Below are positions 1-8,709 of a stretch of DNA of 64,000 nt, one piece after another. This stretch comes from Paenibacillus glycanilyticus (lineage in GTDB: Bacteria; Bacillota; Bacilli; Paenibacillales; Paenibacillaceae), in assembly GCF_030161375.1 (NCBI RefSeq), contig NZ_BSSQ01000003.1, positions 62,001 through 126,000 on the forward strand. Reading direction: 5' to 3'. The position numbers and the translations under genes were made by a program. The notes beneath the pieces are model-generated. The model was given only the letters and a program-made list of their open reading frames with translations, searched no databases and was not told the DNA's origin. Position 1 is the stretch's first letter. Every line of letters starts with the position of its first letter.

Positions 1-474
1 TCCGCAAGCCCAGGCAATTCATCAACCTCAAGTCCCGCTTTTGCGTTCAATGATTACACCAAGCCTTACGCCGATCGGGCTGCCGACATGTACAAGCAAT
101 CGCTTATAACGATTAATGATGATCTTTACATTGAATCGCTGACGTCACTTGATTTGTACCAAGATCAATTTGTCGGCAAAAAGGTGCAACTCAGCGGTTA
201 CGTTTATCGCCTGGACAGTATGAATGACAGCCAATTCGCCTTGGGAAGATTCGCGATGCGCTGCTGCGTGGCCGACTCCATCCCGATGGGGATTCTGGTC
301 GAGTCGGACTCTTCCCTTGAATGGAAAGATGATGCGTATGTCGTTGCGTTAGGCACTATTAAGAAACGACAAATAAACGGAAGAAGCGTACTGGCAATTG
401 AAGCAAAGACTATTCAAACGCAACCCTCGCCACAAGAACCTTATGTTTATGGGAATCCGTACTTTGGCGCTTAA
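1..474 (+). CDS. TIGR03943/DUF1980 (YcgQ-like) membrane protein, C-terminal part
   Basis: The frame is open from the first base, so the 5' end lies outside the window; the ATG at 88 is internal. The visible part is the soluble C-terminal domain of the YcgQ family. It has the strand pattern GKKVQLSGYVYR, then an arginine-phenylalanine-methionine stretch followed by two cysteines (RFAMRCCVADS), then IPMGILVE, which are typical family signatures. Relatives pair with a YcgR/YraQ-type permease that should lie just upstream. The molecular role is unknown; a permease partner is inferred from the family. A terminator follows directly. Confidence 0.75.
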   Translation, partial: SASPGNSSTSSPAFAFNDYTKPYADRAADMYKQSLITINDDLYIESLTSLDLYQDQFVGKKVQLSGYVYRLDSMNDSQFALGRFAMRCCVADSIPMGILVESDSSLEWKDDAYVVALGTIKKRQINGRSVLAIEAKTIQTQPSPQEPYVYGNPYFGA

Positions 475-477
475 TCA

Positions 478-520
478 GGGAAGAAGAGGAGGCAACCAGC
501 CCTCCTCTCTTCTTTTTTTG
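478..520 (+). terminator. Rho-independent terminator after the YcgQ-like gene
   Basis: AAGAGGAGG and CCTCCTCTCTT form a GC-rich stem around a short loop, followed by a run of seven T. Confidence 0.85.
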
Positions 521-620
521 TGGCCTTTTATTTTACAAACTCTCAAAATAGCGATTACACACAACTTACATACAACTTGCATACTTAATTTGAACAAGCG
601 ATACTTTATAAGGCGAAGGG

Positions 621-1463
621 ATGATGATTCCAATGAAACCAATTATGTTCGCACACCTGACTGATACCCATGTTAACGTTCCGGGCAAAACTCCTCTCTT
701 TTCGATTGACGGCGGCGCTAAGCTGCGCGCTGCATTCGCAGATATCGGCAAGCTGAGCGATAAGCCTGCTTTTGTGGTCATCAGCGGCGATCTTACGCAA
801 GACGGCGACGTGGAGGATTATAAATTCCTTCGACAATTGATTGAGGAAGAGCAAGCTAAACTTGGCGTTCCCGTATATGTGGCACTGGGCAACCATGACT
901 CTCGCCCGTTTTTCCGCGAAGGTTACTTGAATGAAGAGCCTTCCGAAGAGTCGTACCACTATTCCTTCACTCACCAAGGGTTGCGGGTAGTGATGCTCAA
1001 CACGCAAATTCCCGGCAAACATGACGGCCGTCTTGACGAAGAGCAGCTCGCTTGGCTGAGAAACGAACTGGAAATTCCTGCTCCTGCAGGTACGGTCGTT
1101 GTTCTTCACCATCCCGTTGTTTCGACCCCTTCGGATCTGATGGACTCTCATTTGCTCGAGAACCCCGAAGATCTTGGACAAGTGATTGCCGGTACTGACG
1201 TCATCGGACTGCTGTCGGGCCATATCCATTTCAATAGCATCGGTTTGTTCCATAACATCCCAAGCGCTGCCGGTACGGGGGTTGCCTTTGGTCTAGACCC
1301 AACTTCAAACGACAGCATGAAATTCATCGATAACAGTGGATATAATCTCGTGCTTGTTAAGAACGGCCAAATGATCGTAACGCCAATGGCCATGCCTGGC
1401 GAGAATAAGGTTGTGTACGAGTTCACCTTGGAGCAGATGAAAGAAGCTATTGCCAATCATTAA
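621..1463 (+). CDS. Calcineurin-like metallophosphoesterase
   Basis: A 280-residue cytoplasmic phosphoesterase of the CpdA/3',5'-cAMP phosphodiesterase-like class. All metal-binding blocks are visible in order: D-T-H in HLTDTHV near the N-terminus, GDLTQDG, GNHD, a lone histidine in VVLHHPVV and GHIH in LLSGHIHFNS. The substrate cannot be read from sequence; cyclic nucleotides or other phosphodiesters are both possible. An AAGG/GAAGG element lies before 621. In-frame ATGs at 624 and 633 are alternative starts. It is followed 26 bp later by a protein tyrosine phosphatase, so the two probably form an operon of phosphate-ester hydrolases. Confidence 0.85.
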   Translation: MMIPMKPIMFAHLTDTHVNVPGKTPLFSIDGGAKLRAAFADIGKLSDKPAFVVISGDLTQDGDVEDYKFLRQLIEEEQAKLGVPVYVALGNHDSRPFFREGYLNEEPSEESYHYSFTHQGLRVVMLNTQIPGKHDGRLDEEQLAWLRNELEIPAPAGTVVVLHHPVVSTPSDLMDSHLLENPEDLGQVIAGTDVIGLLSGHIHFNSIGLFHNIPSAAGTGVAFGLDPTSNDSMKFIDNSGYNLVLVKNGQMIVTPMAMPGENKVVYEFTLEQMKEAIANH

Positions 1464-1489
1464 TCATACAAACGGAGGTTGTACCATTC

Positions 1490-2245
1490 ATGACAACTAA
1501 TCTTAAGGAAATTCATGAGAATCGGGTTATTAAGCTGGAAGGCGCTTATAATATGCGTGACCTTGGCGGATACGAAACGAAGGACGGCCGCGCGACAAAG
1601 TGGGGACGCTTCTACCGGGCGGATGGCCTTCACCGCCTTACGGATTCGGATCAGCGTCAAGTATTAGAGCGGAACGTTCGTTTGATTGTGGACCTGCGCC
1701 ATTCGCAGGAACTCGAAAAGGATCCGAATGTGTTCGCTACTTCCGAGAAAGTCTCCTACCGCCATGTTAGTCTAATCAACCCCGCGACGCCTACTGTGAT
1801 GCAGGTTCAAAGCTTGGGCGAGCTTTACGTCGATATGCTGGACAAGTCTCAGATTGAGCTTTGCGAAGTATTTGAACATCTCTCGCAGGAATCGGAAGAA
1901 GCGTCGTTGTACCATTGCACGGCCGGCAAAGACCGGACCGGCGTTATTTCCGCCCTGCTGCTCGACAACGTTCAAGTTCCGCATGAAACGATCATTAACG
2001 ACTACAGCTTAACAGCAGAGCTTCTTGCCCCCATGGTTGACGAGATGCGCCACAAACATCTTGAAAGCGCGGATGCCGCGTCCATCGAAATGTTCGAACG
2101 CTTCATGGGCAGCGCCCCTAGCAATATGGAGATGATGCTGGAGCATCTGTACAATAAATACGGTTCCGGCGAGAAGTACCTTCTCTCCATTGGGTTGACG
2201 GAAGAGCAAGTAGCCGTGCTGAAACGCAAATTGCTAGGTGAATAA
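1490..2245 (+). CDS. Tyrosine/serine protein phosphatase (Y_phosphatase3 family)
   Basis: A 251-residue phosphatase with the cysteine signature HCTAGKDRTGV (CX5R loop; Cys nucleophile, Arg for phosphate binding). It also has the N-terminal pattern NMRDLGGYETKDG that is typical of the PF13350 group, where the general acid lies in an early loop. Members dephosphorylate proteins or phosphoinositides; the substrate here is unknown. A GGAGG ribosome binding site sits before the ATG. It shares a transcript direction with the metallophosphoesterase just upstream and ends at a terminator. Confidence 0.87.
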   Translation: MTTNLKEIHENRVIKLEGAYNMRDLGGYETKDGRATKWGRFYRADGLHRLTDSDQRQVLERNVRLIVDLRHSQELEKDPNVFATSEKVSYRHVSLINPATPTVMQVQSLGELYVDMLDKSQIELCEVFEHLSQESEEASLYHCTAGKDRTGVISALLLDNVQVPHETIINDYSLTAELLAPMVDEMRHKHLESADAASIEMFERFMGSAPSNMEMMLEHLYNKYGSGEKYLLSIGLTEEQVAVLKRKLLGE

Positions 2246-2253
2246 ATAAGTCA

Positions 2254-2298
2254 AAAGAGTTATCCCATTCGTCATCTAGTGGGAGCTCTTTTTTTTAT
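2254..2298 (+). terminator. Rho-independent terminator
   Basis: AAGAG..CCCA pairs with TGGG..CTCTT across a loop and is followed by eight T. Confidence 0.7.
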
Positions 2299-2391
2299 TC
2301 ATTAAAGCTATTAATAATATTTGTTAGCCTATATACTTGAATTGACATTATATTCATAATTTTCATGCTATCAGCGTTTAAGGGGGTACAT

Positions 2392-3870
2392 ATGGAACGG
2401 ACGTTTTCAATTTCCCGCTATCTTGATGTGAAGGCTGTAACGAACCAGCTCGACTTGCTTATCCAGCAGCCTATTTATTCGATTAATCCGGAAGCGCTTA
2501 AGCGATATGAAGAGGATTATTTCGAGAAGAAATGCATGAAGTCCAAGGAAATGATCCACCTCGCCAAAGACATCATTCCCGGCGGCGTCCAGCACAACCT
2601 CGCTTTTAACCATCCATTCCCGCTAGTTTTTACGAAAGCCGAAGGCGCTTACCTCTATGATCTCGACGGCAACCGTTATTATGATTTCTTACAGGCCGGC
2701 GGCCCGACCGTACTCGGAAGCAATCCCCCGGAAGTACGCGACAAGGTTATACAATTGCTTAATGATTGCGGCCCCTCCACCGGTTTGTTCCATGAATATG
2801 AATATAAATTAGGTCAGAAAATCGCAGACAGCATCGATAGCGTGGAAATGTTCCGCATGCTTGGCTCCGGCACGGAAGCCTGCATGGCGGCTATTCGAGT
2901 GGCCCGTCTCGCAACGAAGAAGAAAAAAATCATTAAGATGGGCGGCGCTTATCACGGCTGGAGCGACCAGCTCGCCTACGGGATCCGCATCCCCGGTTCC
3001 AAATGGACGCAAGCGCATGGCGTACCGCGTTATATTTTCAAACATACGCAGGAGTTTTTCCCGAATGACCTGCGCGATCTGGAGAAAAAGCTCCGTTTCA
3101 ATCAATTGCGCGGCGGCACGGCGGCCGTTCTGATCGAGCCCGTTGGTCCCGAGAGCGGCACAAGGCCGGTTGACTTCGAATTCAACAAAGGCGTGGAGCA
3201 GCTGTGCCGCAAATACGGCGCTCTCCTCATATTTGATGAAGTCGTTACCGCATTCCGCATCGGCATGTCGGGTGCGCAGGGTTATTACGGCGTGTCCCCG
3301 GATTTGACGGTATTTGGCAAGGTGGTAGCAGGCGGTTACCCTGGCGCTGGCGGACTTGGCGGCAAGAAGGAATACATGAAATATTTGTCAGCGGGAATCG
3401 AAGCTGGCAGCAAATATAAAAAAGCGTTGGTCGGAGGCACGATGGCGGCCAATCCGCTCAGCTGCGTGGCGGGTTATTATACGTTATGCGAGATCGAACG
3501 CACTAACGCGATTCCGCGATCCGGTCAGATGGCCGACCGGCTGACGGCGGGATTGCAAGCTTTAATAAGCAAATACAAGCTGCCATTTGTGGCCTTCAAC
3601 CAAGGCTCCATCTGCCATCTCGAGACGGTAGGGACGATGCATTACGCCATCAACTGGTCGAAGCCTTGGCAAATCCCAAAAGTATTGTCCGAGACCTCGA
3701 AGCGCAAAAAAGAAATGGAGCATATGGGAGCGGCCTATATGGCTGAAGGAATCGTTACTTTGGCAGGCAGCCGGCTGTACACCAGCGGAGCCTATACGGA
3801 AGAGATGATTGACGATTGTTTAGTCCGCTTCGAGAACATTTTCAAACAGGTGTCTCTGATTGGGGGTTAA
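2392..3870 (+). CDS. Class III PLP-dependent aminotransferase (glutamate-1-semialdehyde aminotransferase-like)
   Basis: A 492-residue fold-type I enzyme. GSGTEA at residues 158-163 binds the cofactor phosphate, D282-E283-V284 is the conserved Asp block that holds the pyridine nitrogen, and K310 in VFGKVVAGGYP is the Schiff-base lysine. The GGYP context resembles hemL, but the protein is longer than HemL (about 430) and has an N-terminal extension. Its neighbours are sugar catabolic genes, so it probably transaminates an amino-sugar-like or omega-amino compound; this is inference. The start is set at 2392 because AGGGGG lies 5 nt upstream. The ATG at 2365 has no such site and falls where a -10 element would sit (TTGACA at 2342-2347). 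Confidence 0.8.
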   Translation: MERTFSISRYLDVKAVTNQLDLLIQQPIYSINPEALKRYEEDYFEKKCMKSKEMIHLAKDIIPGGVQHNLAFNHPFPLVFTKAEGAYLYDLDGNRYYDFLQAGGPTVLGSNPPEVRDKVIQLLNDCGPSTGLFHEYEYKLGQKIADSIDSVEMFRMLGSGTEACMAAIRVARLATKKKKIIKMGGAYHGWSDQLAYGIRIPGSKWTQAHGVPRYIFKHTQEFFPNDLRDLEKKLRFNQLRGGTAAVLIEPVGPESGTRPVDFEFNKGVEQLCRKYGALLIFDEVVTAFRIGMSGAQGYYGVSPDLTVFGKVVAGGYPGAGGLGGKKEYMKYLSAGIEAGSKYKKALVGGTMAANPLSCVAGYYTLCEIERTNAIPRSGQMADRLTAGLQALISKYKLPFVAFNQGSICHLETVGTMHYAINWSKPWQIPKVLSETSKRKKEMEHMGAAYMAEGIVTLAGSRLYTSGAYTEEMIDDCLVRFENIFKQVSLIGG

Positions 3871-3880
3871 GTAAAGGACC

Positions 3881-5059
3881 ATGACTTCTATCGAGCAAGC
3901 GAAAGAGCGTGTTATAAAAGCCGGAATCAAGCTGGTCGACACCGGACTTATCGCCCGCACATGGGGAAATGTGAGCCACCGCATTGACGGCGGTCAATTC
4001 GTCATCACGCCTAGCGGCCGGGATTACCGTTCGCTTACTCCGGGCGATATCGTTGCCGTTCAGATCTCCGATTGCAGCTACTCCGGCGATGTTAAACCTT
4101 CCTCCGAGAAAGGCGTGCATGCCGAAGTATACAAACGTTTTCCGGAGGTTCAGTTTGTGATCCATACCCATCAGGAATACGCTTCGGTCATAAGTGCCTG
4201 CAAGGTAGATACCATACCGGTTGAGGAAGGATTGCTCGCCGGTCAGGTTGTGTGCGGGGCTTATGCGCTCCCCAGCACCAAAAAGCTGCAGCGCAATGTA
4301 GCCAAGGCGCTTGCGCAAACCTCGAATAAAGCGATCATTATGAAAAATCACGGCGCGGTTTGCTACGGGACCGATGATGCGGAAGCTTTCGCCGTTGCGC
4401 TTGAGCTGGAGACAGCGAGTCAGAACTATGTGGAGAACGCGTATAAACGATTAAGCGGTGAGCTTGAATCCAGCCCCGTCGACCTTAGCCGGTTTGCCCT
4501 TGGATTAGGCCGCGCTCCGCAAACAACCGGATCGGATAGGCTGTATCACAGCCGCCGGACAGAGGAAGGTTTCCTGTTGTTTAACGATTCCGGCTCCGAG
4601 CTTCTAATCCGGAATGACTACCTGGATGACTCCATGCCGGAGGAAGCCCGGGTCTATCGGCAAATCTATCGGTCGCATACGCAAATTCATCACATTCACT
4701 GGAACGGTACTCCGGAGGTTAAAGCTTTTTCCGAAACTGCTCATCCGCTTAAGCCATTGCTAGATGATTTCGCCCAGCTAATCGGCACGTCGGCCAAACA
4801 AGTCCTTCTCTCCCCTGCCGAGGTTTCGTCCGCCCTCAAAAAATCTTCAGCCGTTCTCATCCGCGGACAAGGCGCATTATGCTGCGGCAGCTCGCAAGAG
4901 GAAGCGTTAGCCGTAAGCATGGTGCTGGAGAAAAATTGCAAAGCTCACGTTGGCGCCAAGCTGCTTGGCCAAGTAAAGCCCATTCATTACCTCGAAAGCC
5001 TGCTCATGCGCTTCGTTTATTTGAACAAATATTCGAAGCAGGCTGCTGTTACCTCTTAG
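3881..5059 (+). CDS. Class II aldolase/adducin family protein with two aldolase-like domains
   Basis: 392 residues. The N-terminal half (about 1-200) is a class II aldolase domain with a likely catalytic E76, metal ligands H95 and H97 in IHTH, and H157 in MKNHGAV; this set fits a zinc-dependent aldolase or epimerase of the fuculose/ribulose-phosphate type. The C-terminal half repeats the fold (HTQIHHIHW, then RGQGALCCG), but the Asn-His-Gly block is changed to Gly-Gln-Gly, so it is probably a non-catalytic copy. The gene starts 10 bp after the aminotransferase, which implies co-transcription. It probably cleaves a phosphorylated intermediate made by the downstream FGGY kinase; this is inference. 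Confidence 0.8.
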   Translation: MTSIEQAKERVIKAGIKLVDTGLIARTWGNVSHRIDGGQFVITPSGRDYRSLTPGDIVAVQISDCSYSGDVKPSSEKGVHAEVYKRFPEVQFVIHTHQEYASVISACKVDTIPVEEGLLAGQVVCGAYALPSTKKLQRNVAKALAQTSNKAIIMKNHGAVCYGTDDAEAFAVALELETASQNYVENAYKRLSGELESSPVDLSRFALGLGRAPQTTGSDRLYHSRRTEEGFLLFNDSGSELLIRNDYLDDSMPEEARVYRQIYRSHTQIHHIHWNGTPEVKAFSETAHPLKPLLDDFAQLIGTSAKQVLLSPAEVSSALKKSSAVLIRGQGALCCGSSQEEALAVSMVLEKNCKAHVGAKLLGQVKPIHYLESLLMRFVYLNKYSKQAAVTS

Positions 5060-5095
5060 CCGAAAGGTGGAATTCTTATTAAAAGAATCTTCCTT

Positions 5096-6310
5096 ATGAA
5101 ATGGATTATTCTTTTATCGATTGTGCCGGCCATCGTATCGACCGAAATGATGTGGCTATCGCTTGCGCCAATCTCAAGTCTTGCCGAAGACTTCTATGGA
5201 GTAGGCAGCTTATCCATCACGTTATGCTCCATGAGCTTTATGATTATGTTTATCTTATTTTCTCTTCCCGCTTCCTGGGTCATTGACAAATGGGGTTACA
5301 AAACCTCGCTTCTTATAGGCGCGGGACTAACGGCCGTGTTCAGCGTATTTCGCGCCGCGTTCGCGGATGATTTCGCGCTTGTCCTTGTTTCGCAGTTTAT
5401 ATTGGCCATCGGACAGCCGTTTCTGCTTAATCTGGCAACCAAAGTAGCCTCCGACTGGTTTCCGCCCGATGAAAGGTCAACGGCGGCAGGCATTCTGACG
5501 CTCGCCCAATATATTGGATTTATCGTCCCGATGGCAATCGCGCCCGCTATTGCGGAAGCATCCGGTATTCCCGACCTGTTTATGTGGTTTGCGGGGTTTG
5601 CGGTTCTAGCCGCAATACTTGCAGCTGCCTTTACTCCCGTAAAACCTCCCGACTCCATCACCCATGCCTCCCCTCAGCAAGAGGTTTTGCGATTTGATTC
5701 CGTTAAACTTCTATGGCGCAACAAAAGTTATGGGCTTATCTTGCTCATCAGCTTCATTTCGATTGGGATCTTCAACACTATTCTGACCTTGCTCGAGTCG
5801 ATTCTAGCTCCGCGCGGATTAAATTCCGAAGAAGCCGGACTCGTTGGCGCCGTATTTATTGTTGCCGGCATTATCGGGGCGGTTATTCTTCCCCTGCTAT
5901 CCGATAAGTACCGGATTAGATCGCCCTTTTTTATAGGTGCAATCACTTTGCTGATTCCCGCATACCTGGGTCTAACTTTTGCGGAACCCATGGTTCTGGT
6001 TACCGTCATTGCCGGTATCGCCGGCTTTACGATCATGGGTGTCGCCCCTATATTGTTCCAGCACGGATCAGAGGTGGCTTATCCCGTACGGGAAGGAACC
6101 TCGCTTGGCATGATTTTGCTTATGGGGCAAGTTTCGGGAATCGCTTTTGTCTATTTGTTTGAGCTGTTAAATGATGCTTTGCATTCCATCGTCTGGCCGA
6201 TGCTGCTGTTTGTGCTGCTGACAGCAAGCTTGATTCCTGTTACCCTTCGCATTCAGGAATCTTCCTTACGAGCACCCGCCAAGGAGAACGATCTTAATCC
6301 CCCGATGTAA
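5096..6310 (+). CDS. Major facilitator superfamily transporter
   Basis: About 404 residues with twelve hydrophobic segments in two blocks separated by a polar loop near residues 185-205. The loop after helix 2 carries WVIDKWGYKTS, a variant of MFS motif A (GxLaDrxGrk). Because it lies between the aldolase and kinase genes, it is the likely uptake permease for the pathway substrate. The start is uncertain: the only good Shine-Dalgarno (AAAGGTGG, 5063-5070) lies 25 nt before this ATG but 7 nt before an in-frame ATT at 5078, which would add six residues (IKRIFL). Confidence 0.82.
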   Translation: MKWIILLSIVPAIVSTEMMWLSLAPISSLAEDFYGVGSLSITLCSMSFMIMFILFSLPASWVIDKWGYKTSLLIGAGLTAVFSVFRAAFADDFALVLVSQFILAIGQPFLLNLATKVASDWFPPDERSTAAGILTLAQYIGFIVPMAIAPAIAEASGIPDLFMWFAGFAVLAAILAAAFTPVKPPDSITHASPQQEVLRFDSVKLLWRNKSYGLILLISFISIGIFNTILTLLESILAPRGLNSEEAGLVGAVFIVAGIIGAVILPLLSDKYRIRSPFFIGAITLLIPAYLGLTFAEPMVLVTVIAGIAGFTIMGVAPILFQHGSEVAYPVREGTSLGMILLMGQVSGIAFVYLFELLNDALHSIVWPMLLFVLLTASLIPVTLRIQESSLRAPAKENDLNPPM

Positions 6311-6324
6311 AGGCAGGTGTTGTG

Positions 6325-7950
6325 ATGAGTACTTATATTCTCACCTATGACGTCGGAACTTCCGGCGTCAAGACATGTCTTTATCAGCTGTCCGACTCGG
6401 TAACGCTTGTCGCGAGCGCCTTGCACAGCTATGAGCTTTCGATTCTAGACAACGGCGGCGTTGAGCAAGATCCCGCAGACTGGTGGGATGCTATGAAGCA
6501 CACAACGAAGGAAGTGCTGTGGAACAGCCTGATTCCCGCTTCGCGCATAAGCGGAATATCGTTTTGCGCCCAAATGCAAGGTCTTGTTCTCGTCGACAGC
6601 CAAGGCGAGCCGATTCGGAAAGCGATGAGTTATATGGATACCCGCGCTGCAGCGGAGCATCGGCAAGGAATTATGCATGGTTTGCAAATAGCCGGGGCTA
6701 ACGTATTCAAACTGCTGAAGTCGCTTGCCATCACCCGCGCCGTCCCGGCCAGCGTAAAGGATCCGGTCTGGAAATACAAATGGGTGGAGCGCCATGAACC
6801 TGAGCTGTTCCGCCGCGTTCACCAGTGGCTGGATGTGAAAGAATTCCTGATTCACAAATGTACGGGCGAATACGTGATGACGGAAGACACCGCTTATGCC
6901 ACGCTCTTGTTCGACGCTCGCAAAGGCCGCTTCAGCAAGGAGATGTGCCGGATGTTTGGCGTGAACATCGCGCATTTCCCGAAGGTCATCCCCTCGACCG
7001 CGAAGGCCGGCTTGTTAACCGCGGAAGCCGCCGCTGAGCTGCAGCTACAAGAAGGAACGCCCGTATTTGGCGGAGGCGGCGATGCGGCCCTTATTGGAGT
7101 AGGAGCAGGAGCCGTTGACAAAGGCGATACCCATATTTATCTTGGCACATCCGGCTGGGTCTCCACGGTTGTGGACCGGCAAATTATTGATGCAACAAGC
7201 ATGATAGCCTCCATTGTCGGAGCAAGACCGCAGCATTATCATTATTTCTGCGAGCTTGAGACAGCGGGTAAATGCCTCGAATGGGTCAAGAACCATTTGG
7301 CTTTGGACGAAATCGGCGTCTACCTGGAGAAAAAACAAATCTCCGATTCCGGAGAGTCCATGTACCGCAGCCTGTATGATTACATGATGCATGCCATCAA
7401 AGACGTGCCAGCCGGCAGCAACGGCGTTATTTTCACCCCTTGGCTCCACGGCAACCGCTGCCCGTTTGAGGATGCAAATGCTCGGGGTTTGTTCTTCAAT
7501 ATCAGCATTGATACGGGGAAAACAGAGCTCATCCATGCGGTACTCGAAGGTATCTGTTACCATTTGCGATGGCAGCTCGAGTCGCAGGAACGGAAGATCA
7601 AAACTTCCGAGGCGATTCGTTTTGTCGGGGGAGGCGCGCTTGCACCTCTCACCTGCCAGATCCTCGCCGACATTCTCGGACGAACGATCGAAACGGTTGA
7701 TAGTCCGCAAAACGCGGGAGCCATCGGGGCTGCCGTTACCGCTGCCGTTGGACTTGGCATCCTCCCCGGCATCGATGAGGCCAAAACCCTAATCCAGGTC
7801 CAAGCTTCATACAAACCTAATCTGAACAACAAAGCTACTTACGATATTTATTTCGATGTATTCAAATCGCTCTACCGCCGGAATAAAAAAGCATTTGGCA
7901 TTCTAAATCATGTCAACGGCCGAACAGATGTTTTTCGCGCTTCGCTATGA
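6325..7950 (+). CDS. FGGY-family carbohydrate kinase
   Basis: 541 residues, an ATP-dependent sugar or polyol kinase of the actin-like ATPase fold. The N-terminal phosphate-1 loop is TYDVGTSGVKTCL. The second half holds YLGTSGWVS and the FVGGGA block that contacts adenosine, and the usual C-terminal FGGY signature region follows. The closest named relatives by pattern are xylulokinase-like kinases, but the substrate cannot be told from sequence. The ATG at 6325 is preferred, with AGG 7 nt upstream; a GTG at 6322 is also in frame. It begins 14 bp after the MFS gene, in one operon with the aminotransferase and aldolase. Confidence 0.85.
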   Translation: MSTYILTYDVGTSGVKTCLYQLSDSVTLVASALHSYELSILDNGGVEQDPADWWDAMKHTTKEVLWNSLIPASRISGISFCAQMQGLVLVDSQGEPIRKAMSYMDTRAAAEHRQGIMHGLQIAGANVFKLLKSLAITRAVPASVKDPVWKYKWVERHEPELFRRVHQWLDVKEFLIHKCTGEYVMTEDTAYATLLFDARKGRFSKEMCRMFGVNIAHFPKVIPSTAKAGLLTAEAAAELQLQEGTPVFGGGGDAALIGVGAGAVDKGDTHIYLGTSGWVSTVVDRQIIDATSMIASIVGARPQHYHYFCELETAGKCLEWVKNHLALDEIGVYLEKKQISDSGESMYRSLYDYMMHAIKDVPAGSNGVIFTPWLHGNRCPFEDANARGLFFNISIDTGKTELIHAVLEGICYHLRWQLESQERKIKTSEAIRFVGGGALAPLTCQILADILGRTIETVDSPQNAGAIGAAVTAAVGLGILPGIDEAKTLIQVQASYKPNLNNKATYDIYFDVFKSLYRRNKKAFGILNHVNGRTDVFRASL

Positions 7951-8003
7951 TACAATACATGAATTGATGGGCTTTACACATTTAGGAGGCTTTAAGAACA
8001 ACT

Positions 8004-8612
8004 ATGCTTATTATTGGGATTGCAGGCGGCACCGGATCGGGGAAAACCTCGGTAGCCCGCTCTGTTATTGAACGGCTTGGCGCAGATAAAGTAACCTTTA
8101 TCTCTCAAGATAACTATTACAAGGACCATCCTCATCTCAGCTTTGCCGAGCGCGAAGGTCTTAATTATGATCATCCTCTTGTGTTTGACAACGAACTTCT
8201 AGTTGAGCATTTGAAACAGCTGAAGTCCGGGCAAGCCGCCGAAGCCCCAGTCTACGACTTCGCTTCGCATGCGCGGTTCAAGGATCGGACAGTTGAGCTC
8301 AAGCCATGCAATATTATCGTTATTGAAGGACTGCATGTGTTGTCCGACGAGAATTTGCGCGCCATGCTCGACATCAAGGTATTCGTGGATACCGACCCGG
8401 ATGTCCGTATTCTCCGCCGCGTGCTGCGGGACATCGAAGAGCGCGGACGTTCCATTCATTCCATTCACGATCAATATTTAAAGACGGTCAAACCGATGCA
8501 TGAAGCTTTTATTGAGCCGTCTAAAAAATACGCCGACATCATCATTCCCGAAGGCGGAAAAAATGAAGTCGGCATCCAAATGTTATCCATTCTGATGGAG
8601 CAATATTTCTAA
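8004..8612 (+). CDS. udk: Uridine kinase
   Basis: 202 residues, close to the usual 205-215. The P-loop GGTGSGKTS spans residues 8-16. The uridine-binding DNYYKDH follows, then the PVYDFASHAR segment, IVIEGLHVL, and the lid FVDTDPDVRILRRVLRDIEERGR. It phosphorylates uridine and cytidine to their 5'-monophosphates in pyrimidine salvage. AGGAGG lies 14 nt before the ATG, a longer spacing than usual, but the P-loop position rules out a much later start. It may be the last gene of the catabolic run or have its own promoter (TATGAT/TACAAT-like sequence just downstream of the kinase stop). Confidence 0.87.
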   Translation: MLIIGIAGGTGSGKTSVARSVIERLGADKVTFISQDNYYKDHPHLSFAEREGLNYDHPLVFDNELLVEHLKQLKSGQAAEAPVYDFASHARFKDRTVELKPCNIIVIEGLHVLSDENLRAMLDIKVFVDTDPDVRILRRVLRDIEERGRSIHSIHDQYLKTVKPMHEAFIEPSKKYADIIIPEGGKNEVGIQMLSILMEQYF

Positions 8613-8640
8613 ACAGTATTGTTAAGTGATTAGAGATTAG

Positions 8641-8690
8641 AGGGTGTCCCATAAGTCATGAAAATGACGGATGGGACACCCTCTTTTTTT
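8641..8690 (+). terminator. Rho-independent terminator of udk
   Basis: AGGGTGTCCCAT at 8641-8652 pairs perfectly with ATGGGACACCCT at 8671-8682, followed by CTTTTTTT. Confidence 0.93.
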
Positions 8691-8709
8691 ATCTAGGTTA
8701 AACAGCAGC

